A DNA stretch of 64,000 bases from an uncultured Verrucomicrobia subdivision 3 bacterium (GCA_903878805.1 CAIRJF010000033.1:41606-105605); one strand, 5' to 3'; positions 53,762 through 62,055 are shown, counted from the first letter of the stretch. Numbers and translations are program-made. The notes: a model not told the origin generated them from the letters alone.

Positions 53762-54022
53762 TTAATTCTTCGTCGCCACTTCGGCGACAATGTTGATACG
53801 GCGGCTGTTCTTGTCGAACAAGACTTTGCCGTCCGTGAGCGCGAACAACGTCCAGTCACGACCCGTGCCGACGTTCTTGCCCGCGATAAATTTGCTGCCG
53901 CGCTGGCGGACGAGGATGCTGCCGGCGGTCACCTGCGTGCCGCCAAATTCTTTCATGCCGAGCCGTTTGCTACGGCTATCGCGTCCGTTTTTTACGCTGC
54001 CTTGACCTTTTTTATGTGCCAT
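53762..54022 (-). CDS. rpmA: 50S ribosomal protein L27
   Basis: The 86-residue large-subunit protein starts [20 protein letters not shown], the exposed N-terminus that reaches the peptidyl-transferase centre. [20 protein letters not shown] and [16 protein letters not shown] follow. The MAHKKG start carries no leader extension of the type cleaved in Firmicutes. It lies 19 bp after rplU. Confidence 0.98.
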   Translation of the reverse strand: MAHKKGQGSVKNGRDSRSKRLGMKEFGGTQVTAGSILVRQRGSKFIAGKNVGTGRDWTLFALTDGKVLFDKNSRRINIVAEVATKN

Positions 54023-54041
54023 AAAATTAGTGGATTAAAAA

Positions 54042-54353
54042 TTAAGCGTTGATGGCGGTGATTTTAACGACCGTCAATTCCTGACGATGGCCGATGGTCT
54101 TGTGATAACCTTTGCGGCGTTTCATCTTGAACGTCAGCTTGTGTTCGCCGCGCTTGTGTTCGACAACATCCGCCACGACGGTGGCACCGGTGACGGTGGG
54201 CGCGCCGACGGAAAGCTTGCCGTCGTTGTTGACGAGCAGCACGCGGTCAAACGTGACCGGCTTGCCCGCCTCGACTTCAAGGCGTTCGATTTCGAGTTTA
54301 TCGCCGGCAGTGACGCGATACTGTTTGCTACCTGTTTCTAAAACGGCATACAT
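54042..54353 (-). CDS. rplU: 50S ribosomal protein L21
   Basis: The 103-residue large-subunit protein has MYAVLETGSKQYRVTAGDKL at the start, VTFDRVLLVNNDGKL in the middle, and the RNA-binding tail FKMKRRKGYHKTIGHRQELT. It precedes rpmA in the usual order and ends the run proB-mazG-rplU-rpmA; each gap is below about 80 bp. Confidence 0.98.
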   Translation of the reverse strand: MYAVLETGSKQYRVTAGDKLEIERLEVEAGKPVTFDRVLLVNNDGKLSVGAPTVTGATVVADVVEHKRGEHKLTFKMKRRKGYHKTIGHRQELTVVKITAINA

Positions 54354-54401
54354 AAATTTTCCCGCAAAGGGTCGGGAATTAAACCAGATTTCCCAAAGCT
54401 G

Positions 54402-55073
54402 TCAACTTCTGATTTTCGACAAACCGACTTGTTCCTTCCGCCGCAACTGTCGTTCCTGCCATTTGATTTCTCCGGCCAACAATTCTTCCGCACACCAGCC
54501 ACGTGTTTGCGCGAACGCCGCAAGCTCAAATAACTCCTTTGCCAAAGCAGCTTTGGTCAATTTACGCTTCGGAAGGTTGCCGTCCGCAAGGATTTTGGCT
54601 TTACGCGCCTTCTTCAAAAGTTTTTCAGCGCGCAACAACGCTGGCAGTTGCTTCGGAATTCCGTCGAAAGCCGATTTTCGTTCCAAATGCGTTCCGACTT
54701 TCTCAGCCTTCTTGATTTTTTCCCAGTTCGCCCAGACCTCGTCTACATTTTTGACTTTGGTTTTGCCAAAAACGTGCGGATGACGGCGAATCAATTTATC
54801 CACGAGATGCCGCGCGACCTTTTCAAAATCAAACGCGCCGCGCTCGCGCGCGAGCTGGCAATGAAAAACCACCTGCAAAAGCAAATCGCCCAACTCCTCC
54901 GCCATCTCAATGTCGTCGCGCGCCTCAATCGCATCAACCAGTTCATAAACTTCCTCAATCGCATGGCGGCGCAACGTCAGGTGCGACTGCTCGCGATCCC
55001 ACGGACAACCCGTCGGCGAGCGCAGCTTCGCCATGACCTTGAGCAAATCATTTATCGCAGATTTTTTCTTCAT
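54402..55073 (-). CDS. mazG: Nucleoside triphosphate pyrophosphohydrolase MazG
   Basis: Hydrolyses NTPs and dNTPs to monophosphates, limiting mutagenic nucleotides and possibly ppGpp-linked stress. The 223-residue product shows LRSPTGCPWDREQSHLTLRR, the metal-binding EEVYELVDAIEARDDIEMAE and ELGDLLLQVVFHCQLARE with its acidic residues. RRHPHVFGKTKVKNVDEVWA and NWEKIK follow. The first MazG domain is intact. The second half is shorter and more basic than in E. coli, and the C-terminal domain seems replaced by a Lys/Ala-rich tail. Confidence 0.93.
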   Translation of the reverse strand: MKKKSAINDLLKVMAKLRSPTGCPWDREQSHLTLRRHAIEEVYELVDAIEARDDIEMAEELGDLLLQVVFHCQLARERGAFDFEKVARHLVDKLIRRHPHVFGKTKVKNVDEVWANWEKIKKAEKVGTHLERKSAFDGIPKQLPALLRAEKLLKKARKAKILADGNLPKRKLTKAALAKELFELAAFAQTRGWCAEELLAGEIKWQERQLRRKEQVGLSKIRS

Positions 55074-55081
55074 GAAATTTT

Positions 55082-55141
55082 AACCACGGATAAGCACAGA
55101 TAGAAATTCTTATCCGTGTTAATCTGTGTTTATCCGTGGTT
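55082..55141. repeat. Dispersed palindromic repeat between proB and mazG
   Basis: AACCACGGATAAGCACAGAT (55082-55101) and ATCTGTGTTTATCCGTGGTT (55122-55141) form a 20-bp hairpin with a single G-T pair and a 20-nt loop, itself partly repeated (TTATCCGTGTTA). It fills nearly all of the 77-bp gap. Sequences of this ACCACGGAT/ACACAGAT class are widespread intergenic palindromes in this phylum. Confidence 0.75.
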
Positions 55142-55150
55142 GAAAAGTTA

Positions 55151-56227
55151 TTACAAAATCACCAAATCATCGCGGTGGACGAGTTCCACGCGCGCGAGTT
55201 TTTTGGCGCGGATTTCTTCGGCGGAAAATTTCGCGATACCGCGCGCGAACTCGGTTCCGTCCAGATCACAAACCCGCACCACGTCGCCGCTGACAAATTC
55301 GCCTTCGCAGCGCGCCACGCCCGGCGGCAGCAAACTTTTGCCCGCCTCGCGCAATGCTTTCTTCGCTCCTTCGTCCACGAACAGCGTGCCTTGCGGATGA
55401 TGAAAGAAAGCAATCCAGCGCTTGCGGCCTTGCAGTTTGTTCGGCTTGGCGATGAACAAGGTTCCTTCGTCCGTGCCGGACAAAATCTTGCCGAGAACTT
55501 TTTTGTCGCGACCGGACGCGATGACCAGCGGAATGCCTGAGCGCACGGCGATTTTCGCCGCTTCAATTTTTGACTTCATGCCGCCGACCGCCGTTTCGCT
55601 CGTCGTGCCGCCGGCCAGGCCTTGAATTGTCGCGTCAATTTTTCCGATGACGGAAAGTGTCTTCGCATTTTTCTTTCCAAAATTTTCGATGACGCCGTCC
55701 ACCGTCGTCAAAATCACCAATAGATCTGCTGGTAAAAGCGATGCGACGAGCGCGGACAACTTATCGTTGTCGCCGAATTTAATTTCTGTGAACGACACCG
55801 CGTCGTTTTCGTTGATGATGGGCACGACACCGCGACCGAGCAGCGTGACGAGCGTGTTGCGCGCGTTGAGATGGCGCTCGTGATGTTCCAAATCTTCGTG
55901 CGTCAGCAAAACCTGCGCGACGACGAGGCCGTGCGCGGCAAAAAGTTTTTCATAAACGGCCATCAGCCGCGTCTGCCCGACGGCGGCGCACGCCTGTTTT
56001 TCCGCGAGGTCAGTCGGACGCGTTTTGTAACCGAGCGCGCCCATGCCCGCGCCGACCGCGCCGCTGGTGACGACCACGACTTCCTTGCCGGCCTGGCGCA
56101 ACGCCGCGAGCTGCGCGACGAGCTGTTCCAACTGCGCGGGATCAATCAACTTCCGGCTGTCGGTGAGGACGCCGGTGCCGAGTTTCACCACGAGGCGCGA
56201 AACAGATTTGAGTGAGTCACGATGCAC
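55151..56227 (-). CDS. proB: Glutamate 5-kinase
   Basis: First step of proline synthesis, phosphorylating glutamate with ATP. The 358-residue product comprises the amino-acid kinase domain (VSRLVVKLGTGVLT, VVVTSGAVGAGMGALG, INENDAVSFTEIKFGDNDKL, TTSETAVGGMKSKIEAAK) and a C-terminal PUA domain from ~residue 275 (GTLFVDEGAKKALREAGKSL onward). PUA is common but not universal in ProB. proA is not in the window. Confidence 0.96.
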   Translation of the reverse strand: MHRDSLKSVSRLVVKLGTGVLTDSRKLIDPAQLEQLVAQLAALRQAGKEVVVVTSGAVGAGMGALGYKTRPTDLAEKQACAAVGQTRLMAVYEKLFAAHGLVVAQVLLTHEDLEHHERHLNARNTLVTLLGRGVVPIINENDAVSFTEIKFGDNDKLSALVASLLPADLLVILTTVDGVIENFGKKNAKTLSVIGKIDATIQGLAGGTTSETAVGGMKSKIEAAKIAVRSGIPLVIASGRDKKVLGKILSGTDEGTLFIAKPNKLQGRKRWIAFFHHPQGTLFVDEGAKKALREAGKSLLPPGVARCEGEFVSGDVVRVCDLDGTEFARGIAKFSAEEIRAKKLARVELVHRDDLVIL

Positions 56228-56289
56228 GCGATCAGGATAAAAAATTTTCGCCGCGCGGAAAATGCAAAAGTGACCACATCAGCATTTAA

Positions 56290-56361
56290 TTCGGAGGGAC
56301 AAGTGACACGAGTCCCTGATTCATTTCGAGGTTTGGGACTCGCAGAGCTCGTCCCTCCGAA
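56290..56361. repeat. Dispersed palindromic repeat, second family
   Basis: TTCGGAGGGAC (56290-56300) pairs perfectly with GTCCCTCCGAA (56351-56361). Inside them, GAGTCCC (56310-56316) pairs with GGGACTC (56335-56341). It lies between the SCO-type gene and proB. Its wording differs from the ACCACGGAT and CCACAGAGG palindromes, so at least two repeat families are present. Confidence 0.7.
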
Positions 56362-56370
56362 ACAAGATTC

Positions 56371-57249
56371 TTAAGGCGCGTTGGTTTTGGCCGCCGCGCG
56401 AATGGCTTCGGCCAGTTGCTCCGGCGTCCAATCGTTGCCGTCGAATTGTTTGGAAATTTTTCCGTTTCCATCAAGCACAACCGTGCGGAGATTGTGGGAA
56501 ATGGAGCCGTTCTCGCGCCAGAAATTCAAATCCACTTTCGGCGCAAGGCTGGCGAGCGTGTGCGTGTCCGCAACGGCAAACAACCAGCGGTTCGTGTCGT
56601 CGCCGCGATAAAATTTTGCGTAGTTGGACAAAATCTCCGGTGTGTCGAAGCTGGAATCAAACGAGATGGAGAGCAACTGCCAGTTCGCCGGCGCGTTGGT
56701 GTCGGTCGTGAGAATTTTACGCGCTTCCAAAAAATTCCGGTTCATGCGCGGGCAAAAATCCGGTAGCGGACAGCTGGTGAAGAAAAAAGTGAATGCCACC
56801 ACGCGTCCGCGAAAATTGGAGAAGCGAATGGGCTGTCCGTTTTCGCTCGTGAAGCCGTAATCCGGCAGCACATCACCGACTTGCAGTTCAGGTTCAACGA
56901 CTTGCCAAGTTGGGGCCGGCGTCGGCGCGACGGATTTGCCGGTGCGCTGAAGTTTTTCAATCCAGTCGTCGTCCGCTGTCACGACGAGCGTGAAAGTAAT
57001 TTCATCGCCAGCAGAAAGGCCGTTGAGTTCGTTCGTGTCCTTGACGGGAAAATCCATCGTCATCGCGTCCATGTAGCCCGGAATTTTTTCGTGCTGGATC
57101 GTGGCATGGCGAAGGTCGGACGCAATTTTTTGCACCACGCCGCGCGCGGCATAAGTTTGATTCGTCGCGGCGGAAACTGGCGGCGCAGAATTTTCGCGTT
57201 TGCAGCCAAGCGCCAGCAGCAGTCCGCAGAAGAAAATCATCCGCTTCAT
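56371..57249 (-). CDS. Lipoprotein with CusF-like and SCO1/SenC domains
   Basis: The 292-residue product starts at ATG 57249 and has a lipobox (LLLALGCKREN), so it is a membrane-anchored periplasmic protein. Residues ~30-115 match the CusF-type copper-binding fold: GVVQKIASDLRHATIQHEKI, PGYMDAMTMDFPVKDT and SAGDEITFTLVVT. The second half is SCO/thioredoxin-like (FSNFRGRVVAFTFFFTSCPL, ISFDSSFDTPEILSNYAKFY). The metal motif is CPLPDFC, C-x5-C, instead of the usual C-x3-C. Copper delivery to, or thiol maintenance of, an oxidase is inferred. It follows a second SCO gene by 5 bp and belongs to the cydAB operon. Confidence 0.85.
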   Translation of the reverse strand: MKRMIFFCGLLLALGCKRENSAPPVSAATNQTYAARGVVQKIASDLRHATIQHEKIPGYMDAMTMDFPVKDTNELNGLSAGDEITFTLVVTADDDWIEKLQRTGKSVAPTPAPTWQVVEPELQVGDVLPDYGFTSENGQPIRFSNFRGRVVAFTFFFTSCPLPDFCPRMNRNFLEARKILTTDTNAPANWQLLSISFDSSFDTPEILSNYAKFYRGDDTNRWLFAVADTHTLASLAPKVDLNFWRENGSISHNLRTVVLDGNGKISKQFDGNDWTPEQLAEAIRAAAKTNAP

Positions 57250-57254
57250 AAAAT

Positions 57255-57908
57255 TTAATTTTCGCCGCGCAATTGCGCGATTTCCGCGACGACGGCGGCG
57301 GAAGTTTGCGGCTGTAATCCGTCGAAATAAATTCGCGTGCGGCCATGTTGATCCACGACGGCGATGCGCTCGGTGCCGGTGAAATTGCCGGGCATGGAAT
57401 TGAACGGGTCGCTGTTGTCCTGCGCGAGAAAACTTTGGGCGATGAATCCATGCAACACCGGTTTGTTGCCGGTCAGAAAATACCAGCGGTTCGTGTCCGC
57501 GCCGTAGCGCGCACCCCATTTTGCCAGCACTGGCGCTGTGTCGGTGCGCGGGTCAACGGTGAGCGAGACGAGCCGCACATCGGCATTGGTCGCGGTGAGC
57601 TGCTGGATTTCAGCCATGCGCTGGGTGACTTCGGGACACGTCAGCGCGCAGCCGGTGAACAGGAAACTGACGACCAGAATTTTTCCTTCCAGTTCCGCGC
57701 GCGTCACGATTCGCCCGTTTTCATCGGTCAAAGAAAATTCACCAAGCGTCCGCTCCTTGTCCGGCAAAATGCCGCGCACTTGGTCGTGGCGCGCGAATGC
57801 GGCGGCAGCGAACCAACTGCCGATGCCCGCGACGACGGCGAGCGAGATGACGATGACGAGAAAAATCTTTTCGTCGGTCTTTTGCGGGGCAGGAATGGGA
57901 TTGGCCAC
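57255..57908 (-). CDS. SCO1/SenC-type copper chaperone
   Basis: The 217-residue protein has an N-terminal membrane anchor (VIVISLAVVAGIGSWFAAAAF) and a thioredoxin-like domain outside. The metal and redox motif is FTGCALTCPEVT, a normal C-x3-C. The later histidine expected of SCO proteins is probably in KPVLHGFIAQSF. LTVDPRTDTAPVLAKW is also typical. It lies 12 bp after cydB. SCO proteins normally mature the CuA site of haem-copper oxidases, so finding two behind a bd oxidase, which has no copper, is odd. Confidence 0.9.
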   Translation of the reverse strand: MANPIPAPQKTDEKIFLVIVISLAVVAGIGSWFAAAAFARHDQVRGILPDKERTLGEFSLTDENGRIVTRAELEGKILVVSFLFTGCALTCPEVTQRMAEIQQLTATNADVRLVSLTVDPRTDTAPVLAKWGARYGADTNRWYFLTGNKPVLHGFIAQSFLAQDNSDPFNSMPGNFTGTERIAVVDQHGRTRIYFDGLQPQTSAAVVAEIAQLRGEN

Positions 57909-57920
57909 GAAATTTTTAAT

Positions 57921-58943
57921 TCAATAACTCATCCGGTCCAGCTTCACCTTGCCACGAAAAATCCAGTAGATGCAGATTGTGTAGGCGATCACGATCGGCA
58001 CGCCGATGCACGCAATGACGAGCATGATGCCAAGGGTTTTGTGTGACGACGCGGCGTTGTAGATGTTCAGGCTGTTTTCCGGATTGGGCAGGCTGTAAAC
58101 GAGGTTCGGAAAAATGTTCAGTGCGAACAGCGCCATGAGCGTGATCATCGCGGCGCACGACGACAGAAACGCGAGCCAGTCACGATTGTGGTGAAACTCG
58201 CGCGGGATGTTGGCGATGGCGAGCATATTCGCCAGCACGAGGCTGAAGAGCCACGGATTGTCATGCACGCGCGACGTGATATGTGGAACGTAAAGCAGCG
58301 TGGCCATCGTCGTTGTCGCGGCGCAGATCACGAAGAAGATGATCGAGTTCATCGCCCAGCCGCGCAGTTTGTCGTGGAGCGCGCCTTCGGTTTTCATCGC
58401 GCCGTAAATCGCGCCGTGCATCATGAACAGTGCCACGGTCGTCACGCCGACGAGCAGCGGGTAAGGTTTGAGCAGACCGAGAAATGTTCCGGCGAATTCG
58501 CCGTTCACGTCAATCGGAATTCCCCACGCGATGTTACCTAGCGCGACGCCGATGAGCAGCGCGGACAAAATGCTGCCGACGGAAAAGCCGATATCCCACG
58601 TCTGTCGCCACCATTTCATCGGCTGCTTGCTCCGGAACTCTATCGCGACCGCGCGAAAAATTAGCGCCGCGAGCAGCAAATAAAATGCGAGATAAAAACC
58701 GGAGAAAACCGTCGCATACACATTCGGAAACGCGGCGAACAGCGCGCCACCGCCGGTGACGAGCCAGACTTCGTTGCCGTCCCACACCGGGCCGATGGAA
58801 TTGAGCATGATACGGCGCTCCTCGTCTTTTTTCGTGAACAGGTGCAGCGCGCCGATGCCGAGGTCGAAGCCGTCGAGCATCGCGTAGCCGGTGAACAGCA
58901 CGCCGACGAGAATGAACCAGATGGTGTTAAGGTCGAAGGTCAT
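57921..58943 (-). CDS. cydB: Cytochrome bd ubiquinol oxidase subunit II
   Basis: This inner-membrane partner of CydA has 340 residues and eight or nine spans. N-terminal TIWFILVGVLFTGYAMLDGF followed by DLGIG is typical, as are IGPVWDGNEVWLVTGGGALF, AFPNVYATVFSGFYLAFYLL and RAVAIEFRSKQ. The start ATG 58943 overlaps the TGA of cydA (ATGA), so the two are coupled. The short length matches cyanide-insensitive-type enzymes. Confidence 0.96.
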   Translation of the reverse strand: MTFDLNTIWFILVGVLFTGYAMLDGFDLGIGALHLFTKKDEERRIMLNSIGPVWDGNEVWLVTGGGALFAAFPNVYATVFSGFYLAFYLLLAALIFRAVAIEFRSKQPMKWWRQTWDIGFSVGSILSALLIGVALGNIAWGIPIDVNGEFAGTFLGLLKPYPLLVGVTTVALFMMHGAIYGAMKTEGALHDKLRGWAMNSIIFFVICAATTTMATLLYVPHITSRVHDNPWLFSLVLANMLAIANIPREFHHNRDWLAFLSSCAAMITLMALFALNIFPNLVYSLPNPENSLNIYNAASSHKTLGIMLVIACIGVPIVIAYTICIYWIFRGKVKLDRMSY

Positions 58944-60319
58944 GGCTTTTTGTGTTCGGTAAATTCATCCGGCAACGCCAGTTTGCCCGACGGAATCAAA
59001 TCATCATCGTGCGGGCCGTGCTGGATTTTGTCATTGAGCAAATAAATGAAAACGGCGAACAGCAGAAAATAAAGGAACGTGAACAAAATCAGCGACGTGA
59101 GCACGACATTTGCCTGCACCACTTTGGACAAACCTTCGGGCGTTCGCATGATGCCATAGACAATCCATGGCTGGCGGCCGACTTCCGCCGCGAACCAGCC
59201 GAGTTGATTCGCAATCTGCGGGCCGAGCACGGAGAAAACGAGAATCCACAGCAGCCAGCGGCGCTCGTGCAGAGTGCCTTTGCGGAAATATAAAAATCCC
59301 AGCGCGGAAACTAAAATCAGCGCCGTGCCGATCGCCACCATGCCGTGAAAAAATAAAAATGACGGCGTGACCGGCGGACGATCTCCCGGCGCAAAGGCAT
59401 CAAGTCCGGTGACCGGCGTGTGAAAATCATTGTGGTCGAGAAAACTCAACAAGCCGGGAATCTGGAGGCCGTGGGTCTGTTCGTTTTTTTCGTCCACCCA
59501 GCCGATGACCGTGAGCGGCGCGTTGGAAGTTGTCTGATAAAGTCCTTCAAACGCCGCAAGCTTGGCCGGTTGATTTTTCCCGACGCCTTGCGCGCTCATG
59601 TGGCCGGTCACGGCTTGCAACAGCGACGCGATGAAAGCGACGGTCAGTCCGACTTTCAGCGACGCGCGGGCAAAATTCGTGAATTTATTTTTCAACAGAT
59701 ACCACGCGCTCACGCTGACGACGAGAAACGCGCCCGCCTGCCACGCGCCGCAAATCGTGTGCGACAAACGGTCAACCATCGAAGGATTGAAAACCACCTG
59801 CCAAAAATCCGTTACTTCCGCGCGCGCGTGCATTCCTTCGCCGACGATGTGATAGCCGGCGGGCGTTTGCATCCAGGAATTTGCGACGACAATCCACACC
59901 GCGCTGAAATGCGCGCCGAGACAAACCATGCATGTCGAAAAAAAGTGCATTTTGCGTCCAACCTTGTCCCAGCCAAACAGCAGCACCGCGAGAAAACCGG
60001 ATTCGAGAAAAAATGCAAAAATTCCCTCCGCCGCGAGCGCGCTGCCAAAGACATCGCCGACGAATTTTGAATACGTTGCCCAGTTCGTGCCGAATTCGAA
60101 CTCCATCACGATGCCCGTCGCCACGCCGATGGCGAACGTGAGCGCAAACACTTTGGTCCAGAAGCGCGCCATCTGGTGATAGATGGGATTTTTCGTCTTG
60201 AGCCACGTCGCCTCCATGATGACGAGCATGACGCCCAGCCCGATGCTCAACGGCGGGTAGATGTAGTGAAACGCGATGGTCGCGCCGAACTGGATGCGTG
60301 AAAGGGTCAGAACGTCCAT
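58940..60319 (-). CDS. cydA: Cytochrome bd ubiquinol oxidase subunit I
   Basis: Quinol-oxidising subunit of a high-affinity terminal oxidase. ATG 60319 gives 459 residues. Haem ligands can be placed: His18 in [14 protein letters not shown] (high-spin b) and His187 in [14 protein letters not shown] (b558). The proton-channel glutamates are in [17 protein letters not shown] (98 and 106). [19 protein letters not shown] is present. The Q-loop is short, as in CIO-type enzymes. An in-frame start further upstream (60364) adds a non-family leader. Two palindromes lie just upstream (60354-60384). Confidence 0.96.
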   Translation of the reverse strand: MDVLTLSRIQFGATIAFHYIYPPLSIGLGVMLVIMEATWLKTKNPIYHQMARFWTKVFALTFAIGVATGIVMEFEFGTNWATYSKFVGDVFGSALAAEGIFAFFLESGFLAVLLFGWDKVGRKMHFFSTCMVCLGAHFSAVWIVVANSWMQTPAGYHIVGEGMHARAEVTDFWQVVFNPSMVDRLSHTICGAWQAGAFLVVSVSAWYLLKNKFTNFARASLKVGLTVAFIASLLQAVTGHMSAQGVGKNQPAKLAAFEGLYQTTSNAPLTVIGWVDEKNEQTHGLQIPGLLSFLDHNDFHTPVTGLDAFAPGDRPPVTPSFLFFHGMVAIGTALILVSALGFLYFRKGTLHERRWLLWILVFSVLGPQIANQLGWFAAEVGRQPWIVYGIMRTPEGLSKVVQANVVLTSLILFTFLYFLLFAVFIYLLNDKIQHGPHDDDLIPSGKLALPDEFTEHKKP

Positions 60320-60353
60320 AAATTTATGCGGTGAGCTTACCGGCTTGCTCAAA

Positions 60354-60384
60354 TTGACAATCAACTAAATTTGACAATTGCCAA
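60354..60384. promoter_or_regulatory. Two adjacent palindromic motifs upstream of cydA
   Basis: TTGACAATCAA (60354-60364) is a TTGA-N3-TCAA palindrome, and TTGACAATTGCCAA (60371-60384) is a near-perfect 14-bp palindrome. They share TTGACAAT at a 17-bp spacing and lie 35-65 bp before the cydA start. Half-sites TTGA/TCAA recall CRP/FNR-type operators, but the spacing is not classical. Confidence 0.4.
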
Positions 60385-60465
60385 TCTTTTTTTGCCATCA
60401 CAAGTAAAGTATGGGCGCGGCTTACAGTCGTAAGTAGAGGTTTTTTCTGTATAAACATCCAGCAA

Positions 60466-60497
60466 ACGCGCCGTGGCTTTTTGAAACCACGGCGCGT
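60466..60497. terminator. Strong hairpin, possible bidirectional terminator
   Basis: ACGCGCCGTGG (60466-60476) pairs perfectly with CCACGGCGCGT (60487-60497) around a 10-nt loop. A T-run follows on the plus strand (CATTTTTT). It separates the outer-membrane protein gene and a tiny reading frame on the minus strand from cydA. Confidence 0.7.
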
Positions 60498-60503
60498 CAT
60501 TTT

Positions 60504-60566
60504 TTATGCCGGAGCGACGGCGGCGATGGCCAAGGTAACGATGAGAATGTGTTTCAGATTCTTCAT
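60504..60566 (-). CDS. Possible 20-residue hydrophobic micropeptide
   Basis: A minus-strand frame between the outer-membrane protein and the hairpin at 60466-60497 encodes a 20-residue peptide with a Lys-rich start and a hydrophobic ILIVTLAIAAVA core, exactly like a signal peptide with nothing behind it. It has no clear ribosome-binding site. It could be a membrane micropeptide, a leader, or chance. Confidence 0.3.
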   Translation of the reverse strand: MKNLKHILIVTLAIAAVAPA

Positions 60567-60588
60567 GACGGATTATTCGTTGCGAAAA

Positions 60589-61536
60589 TCAGAACATATA
60601 GCTCACGCCCAACTTGACCAGCACCGGCGCGACGAGCTGGTTGCCGTTGACGTTTTGGAAAACCGGCACTTCCGCATCCGCGTAAATTTTTATCGGATGC
60701 AGATGGATTTCAATTCCTGGCGAGAGCAGCACGCGCGTGTAGCCCGAGTTGGGCGAATTGGCGGCGGCGCCATAATCTTTGGTGCGCTCGGAAAAAAGCA
60801 CCTGCGCCACCGGCGCAATGTTCGCGCGTCCGAATGTCCAGCCGCGATAGTTAATGCCTGCCGCCGCATCTAGCTCGAAACCCGGACGATAATCGCCCTG
60901 CGTCAACGTCGGCAAATCCAGTTGCGCCTGCGAAAACCAGTCCAGCCGGTAGTTCTCCGACAAATTGCCGCGATGAAAGCCACCGAGCAAAACGTCCGTG
61001 CTGCCGCTGCCAATCTGACTATCGCGGTCAACGAGCGACGGATTGTAATTATCATTGCCCGTCGGCAATTTCAAACCGAACGTGACGCCGGTGGACAAAT
61101 CTTCCGAGAAGCCGGTGTAAATGCCCTCCAGCCGGATGTCGCCCAGACTGCCCCAACTGGTGGAGGCCACTTGGCCCGCGTCATTCAAGGTCTTGAAATA
61201 ACGGTAGGCAAACGGAATTTCCACCTGCGCCCCCCAACTGCGATTAAACATATATTGCACGCCCGGCGTGATGAAGTCCGTCTCGATCTGCTTGTCATCA
61301 TTGTTGGCCGCCGGTGCTTTCGAACTGTTGCTCCAATTTTGGTTCTGATTCTGGAAGGCGTAATTAACAAACGCCGTGCCGCCTTCACCTGAAGGGAACA
61401 TCGAGCTTGTGCCCACCTCAAAAATCCCGCACCCGCATGCGCAACCGAACGCCACGCCCGGCATAAAAACTCCCACCAACAAACCGCCACCGATTTTTAT
61501 CATCTGCGAATTAAATTTTTTATTTTTCATTTTCAA
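60589..61536 (-). CDS. Outer-membrane beta-barrel protein with Cys-rich mature N-terminus
   Basis: The 315-residue protein has a signal peptide (GGGLLVGVFMPGVAFG), after which the mature protein begins CACGCGIFEVG, a striking run of cysteines. The rest alternates aromatic and polar strands typical of a transporter-like barrel (FVNYAFQNQNQNWS, GVTFGLKLPTGNDNYNPSLV, GIEIHLHPIKIYADAEVPVF) and ends in the C-terminal Phe of outer-membrane proteins (LGVSYMF). The start may be ATG 61536 or 61530. It lies 95 bp after the DUF2946-like gene on the same strand. Metal export is a guess from the cysteines and neighbours. Confidence 0.7.
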   Translation of the reverse strand: MKMKNKKFNSQMIKIGGGLLVGVFMPGVAFGCACGCGIFEVGTSSMFPSGEGGTAFVNYAFQNQNQNWSNSSKAPAANNDDKQIETDFITPGVQYMFNRSWGAQVEIPFAYRYFKTLNDAGQVASTSWGSLGDIRLEGIYTGFSEDLSTGVTFGLKLPTGNDNYNPSLVDRDSQIGSGSTDVLLGGFHRGNLSENYRLDWFSQAQLDLPTLTQGDYRPGFELDAAAGINYRGWTFGRANIAPVAQVLFSERTKDYGAAANSPNSGYTRVLLSPGIEIHLHPIKIYADAEVPVFQNVNGNQLVAPVLVKLGVSYMF

Positions 61537-61631
61537 AGTTAAAGATTTCGAGAACCCACCACGGCGTTCTCAAAGTTAAAGGAATAATTTTGCCCACGTC
61601 ACATGACTTGAGCGGAAATACTGCGATTCGA

Positions 61632-62015
61632 TTAAACGAAGAATCCGCGCGGCGGCTGGAGCGGCGGTTTGAGAAAAAAAGATTTGGCGAAGCAATTATT
61701 TTGCGGCGGTAATTCAAACTGCGCTGGCGAAAACAAAATTATTTTTCCCGTGACCAGCGGAAACTCCATTTTCATCGTCGGCGCGACGGCCTCGGATTTC
61801 TTCTCCGATTTTTTGGCGGCGGCGATGGCCCGGCACAGCGGGCAAAGATGTCTGCCATCGAACGTCTCGGAAACCGCTTCGGCAACCGATTGCTGGCTGG
61901 AAAGATTGGCCGCGAGCATAGTCGTCCACGCGACCGTTTGCAGCGCCGCCCAATGCGCTCCTGTCATCACGACGAGCGACGCAATAATCAGGATTCTTCC
62001 AACACGTGCAAACAT
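61632..62015 (-). CDS. DUF2946-like small membrane protein
   Basis: The 127-residue product has one N-terminal hydrophobic segment (IIASLVVMTGAHWAALQTVAW) and a HLCPLCRAIAAAKKSEKK stretch with a CPLC pair. It ends in a hydrophobic, Pro-rich tail. This pattern matches small proteins near copper and other metal genes grouped with DUF2946. The CxxC could bind metal or be a disulfide. It is probably co-transcribed with the cysteine-rich outer-membrane protein downstream. Confidence 0.6.
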   Translation of the reverse strand: MFARVGRILIIASLVVMTGAHWAALQTVAWTTMLAANLSSQQSVAEAVSETFDGRHLCPLCRAIAAAKKSEKKSEAVAPTMKMEFPLVTGKIILFSPAQFELPPQNNCFAKSFFLKPPLQPPRGFFV

Positions 62016-62055
62016 GACGGCAAATTAAACCGGCAATTAAAAATCTCAAGCGGAT

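Noticed and set aside
60371..60410. Plus-strand promoter (TTGACA) driving a small RNA ended by the 60466-60497 hairpin
   Set aside because: No -10 element at 16-18 bp from TTGACA. The TTGACAAT motif is better explained as part of the palindrome pair.
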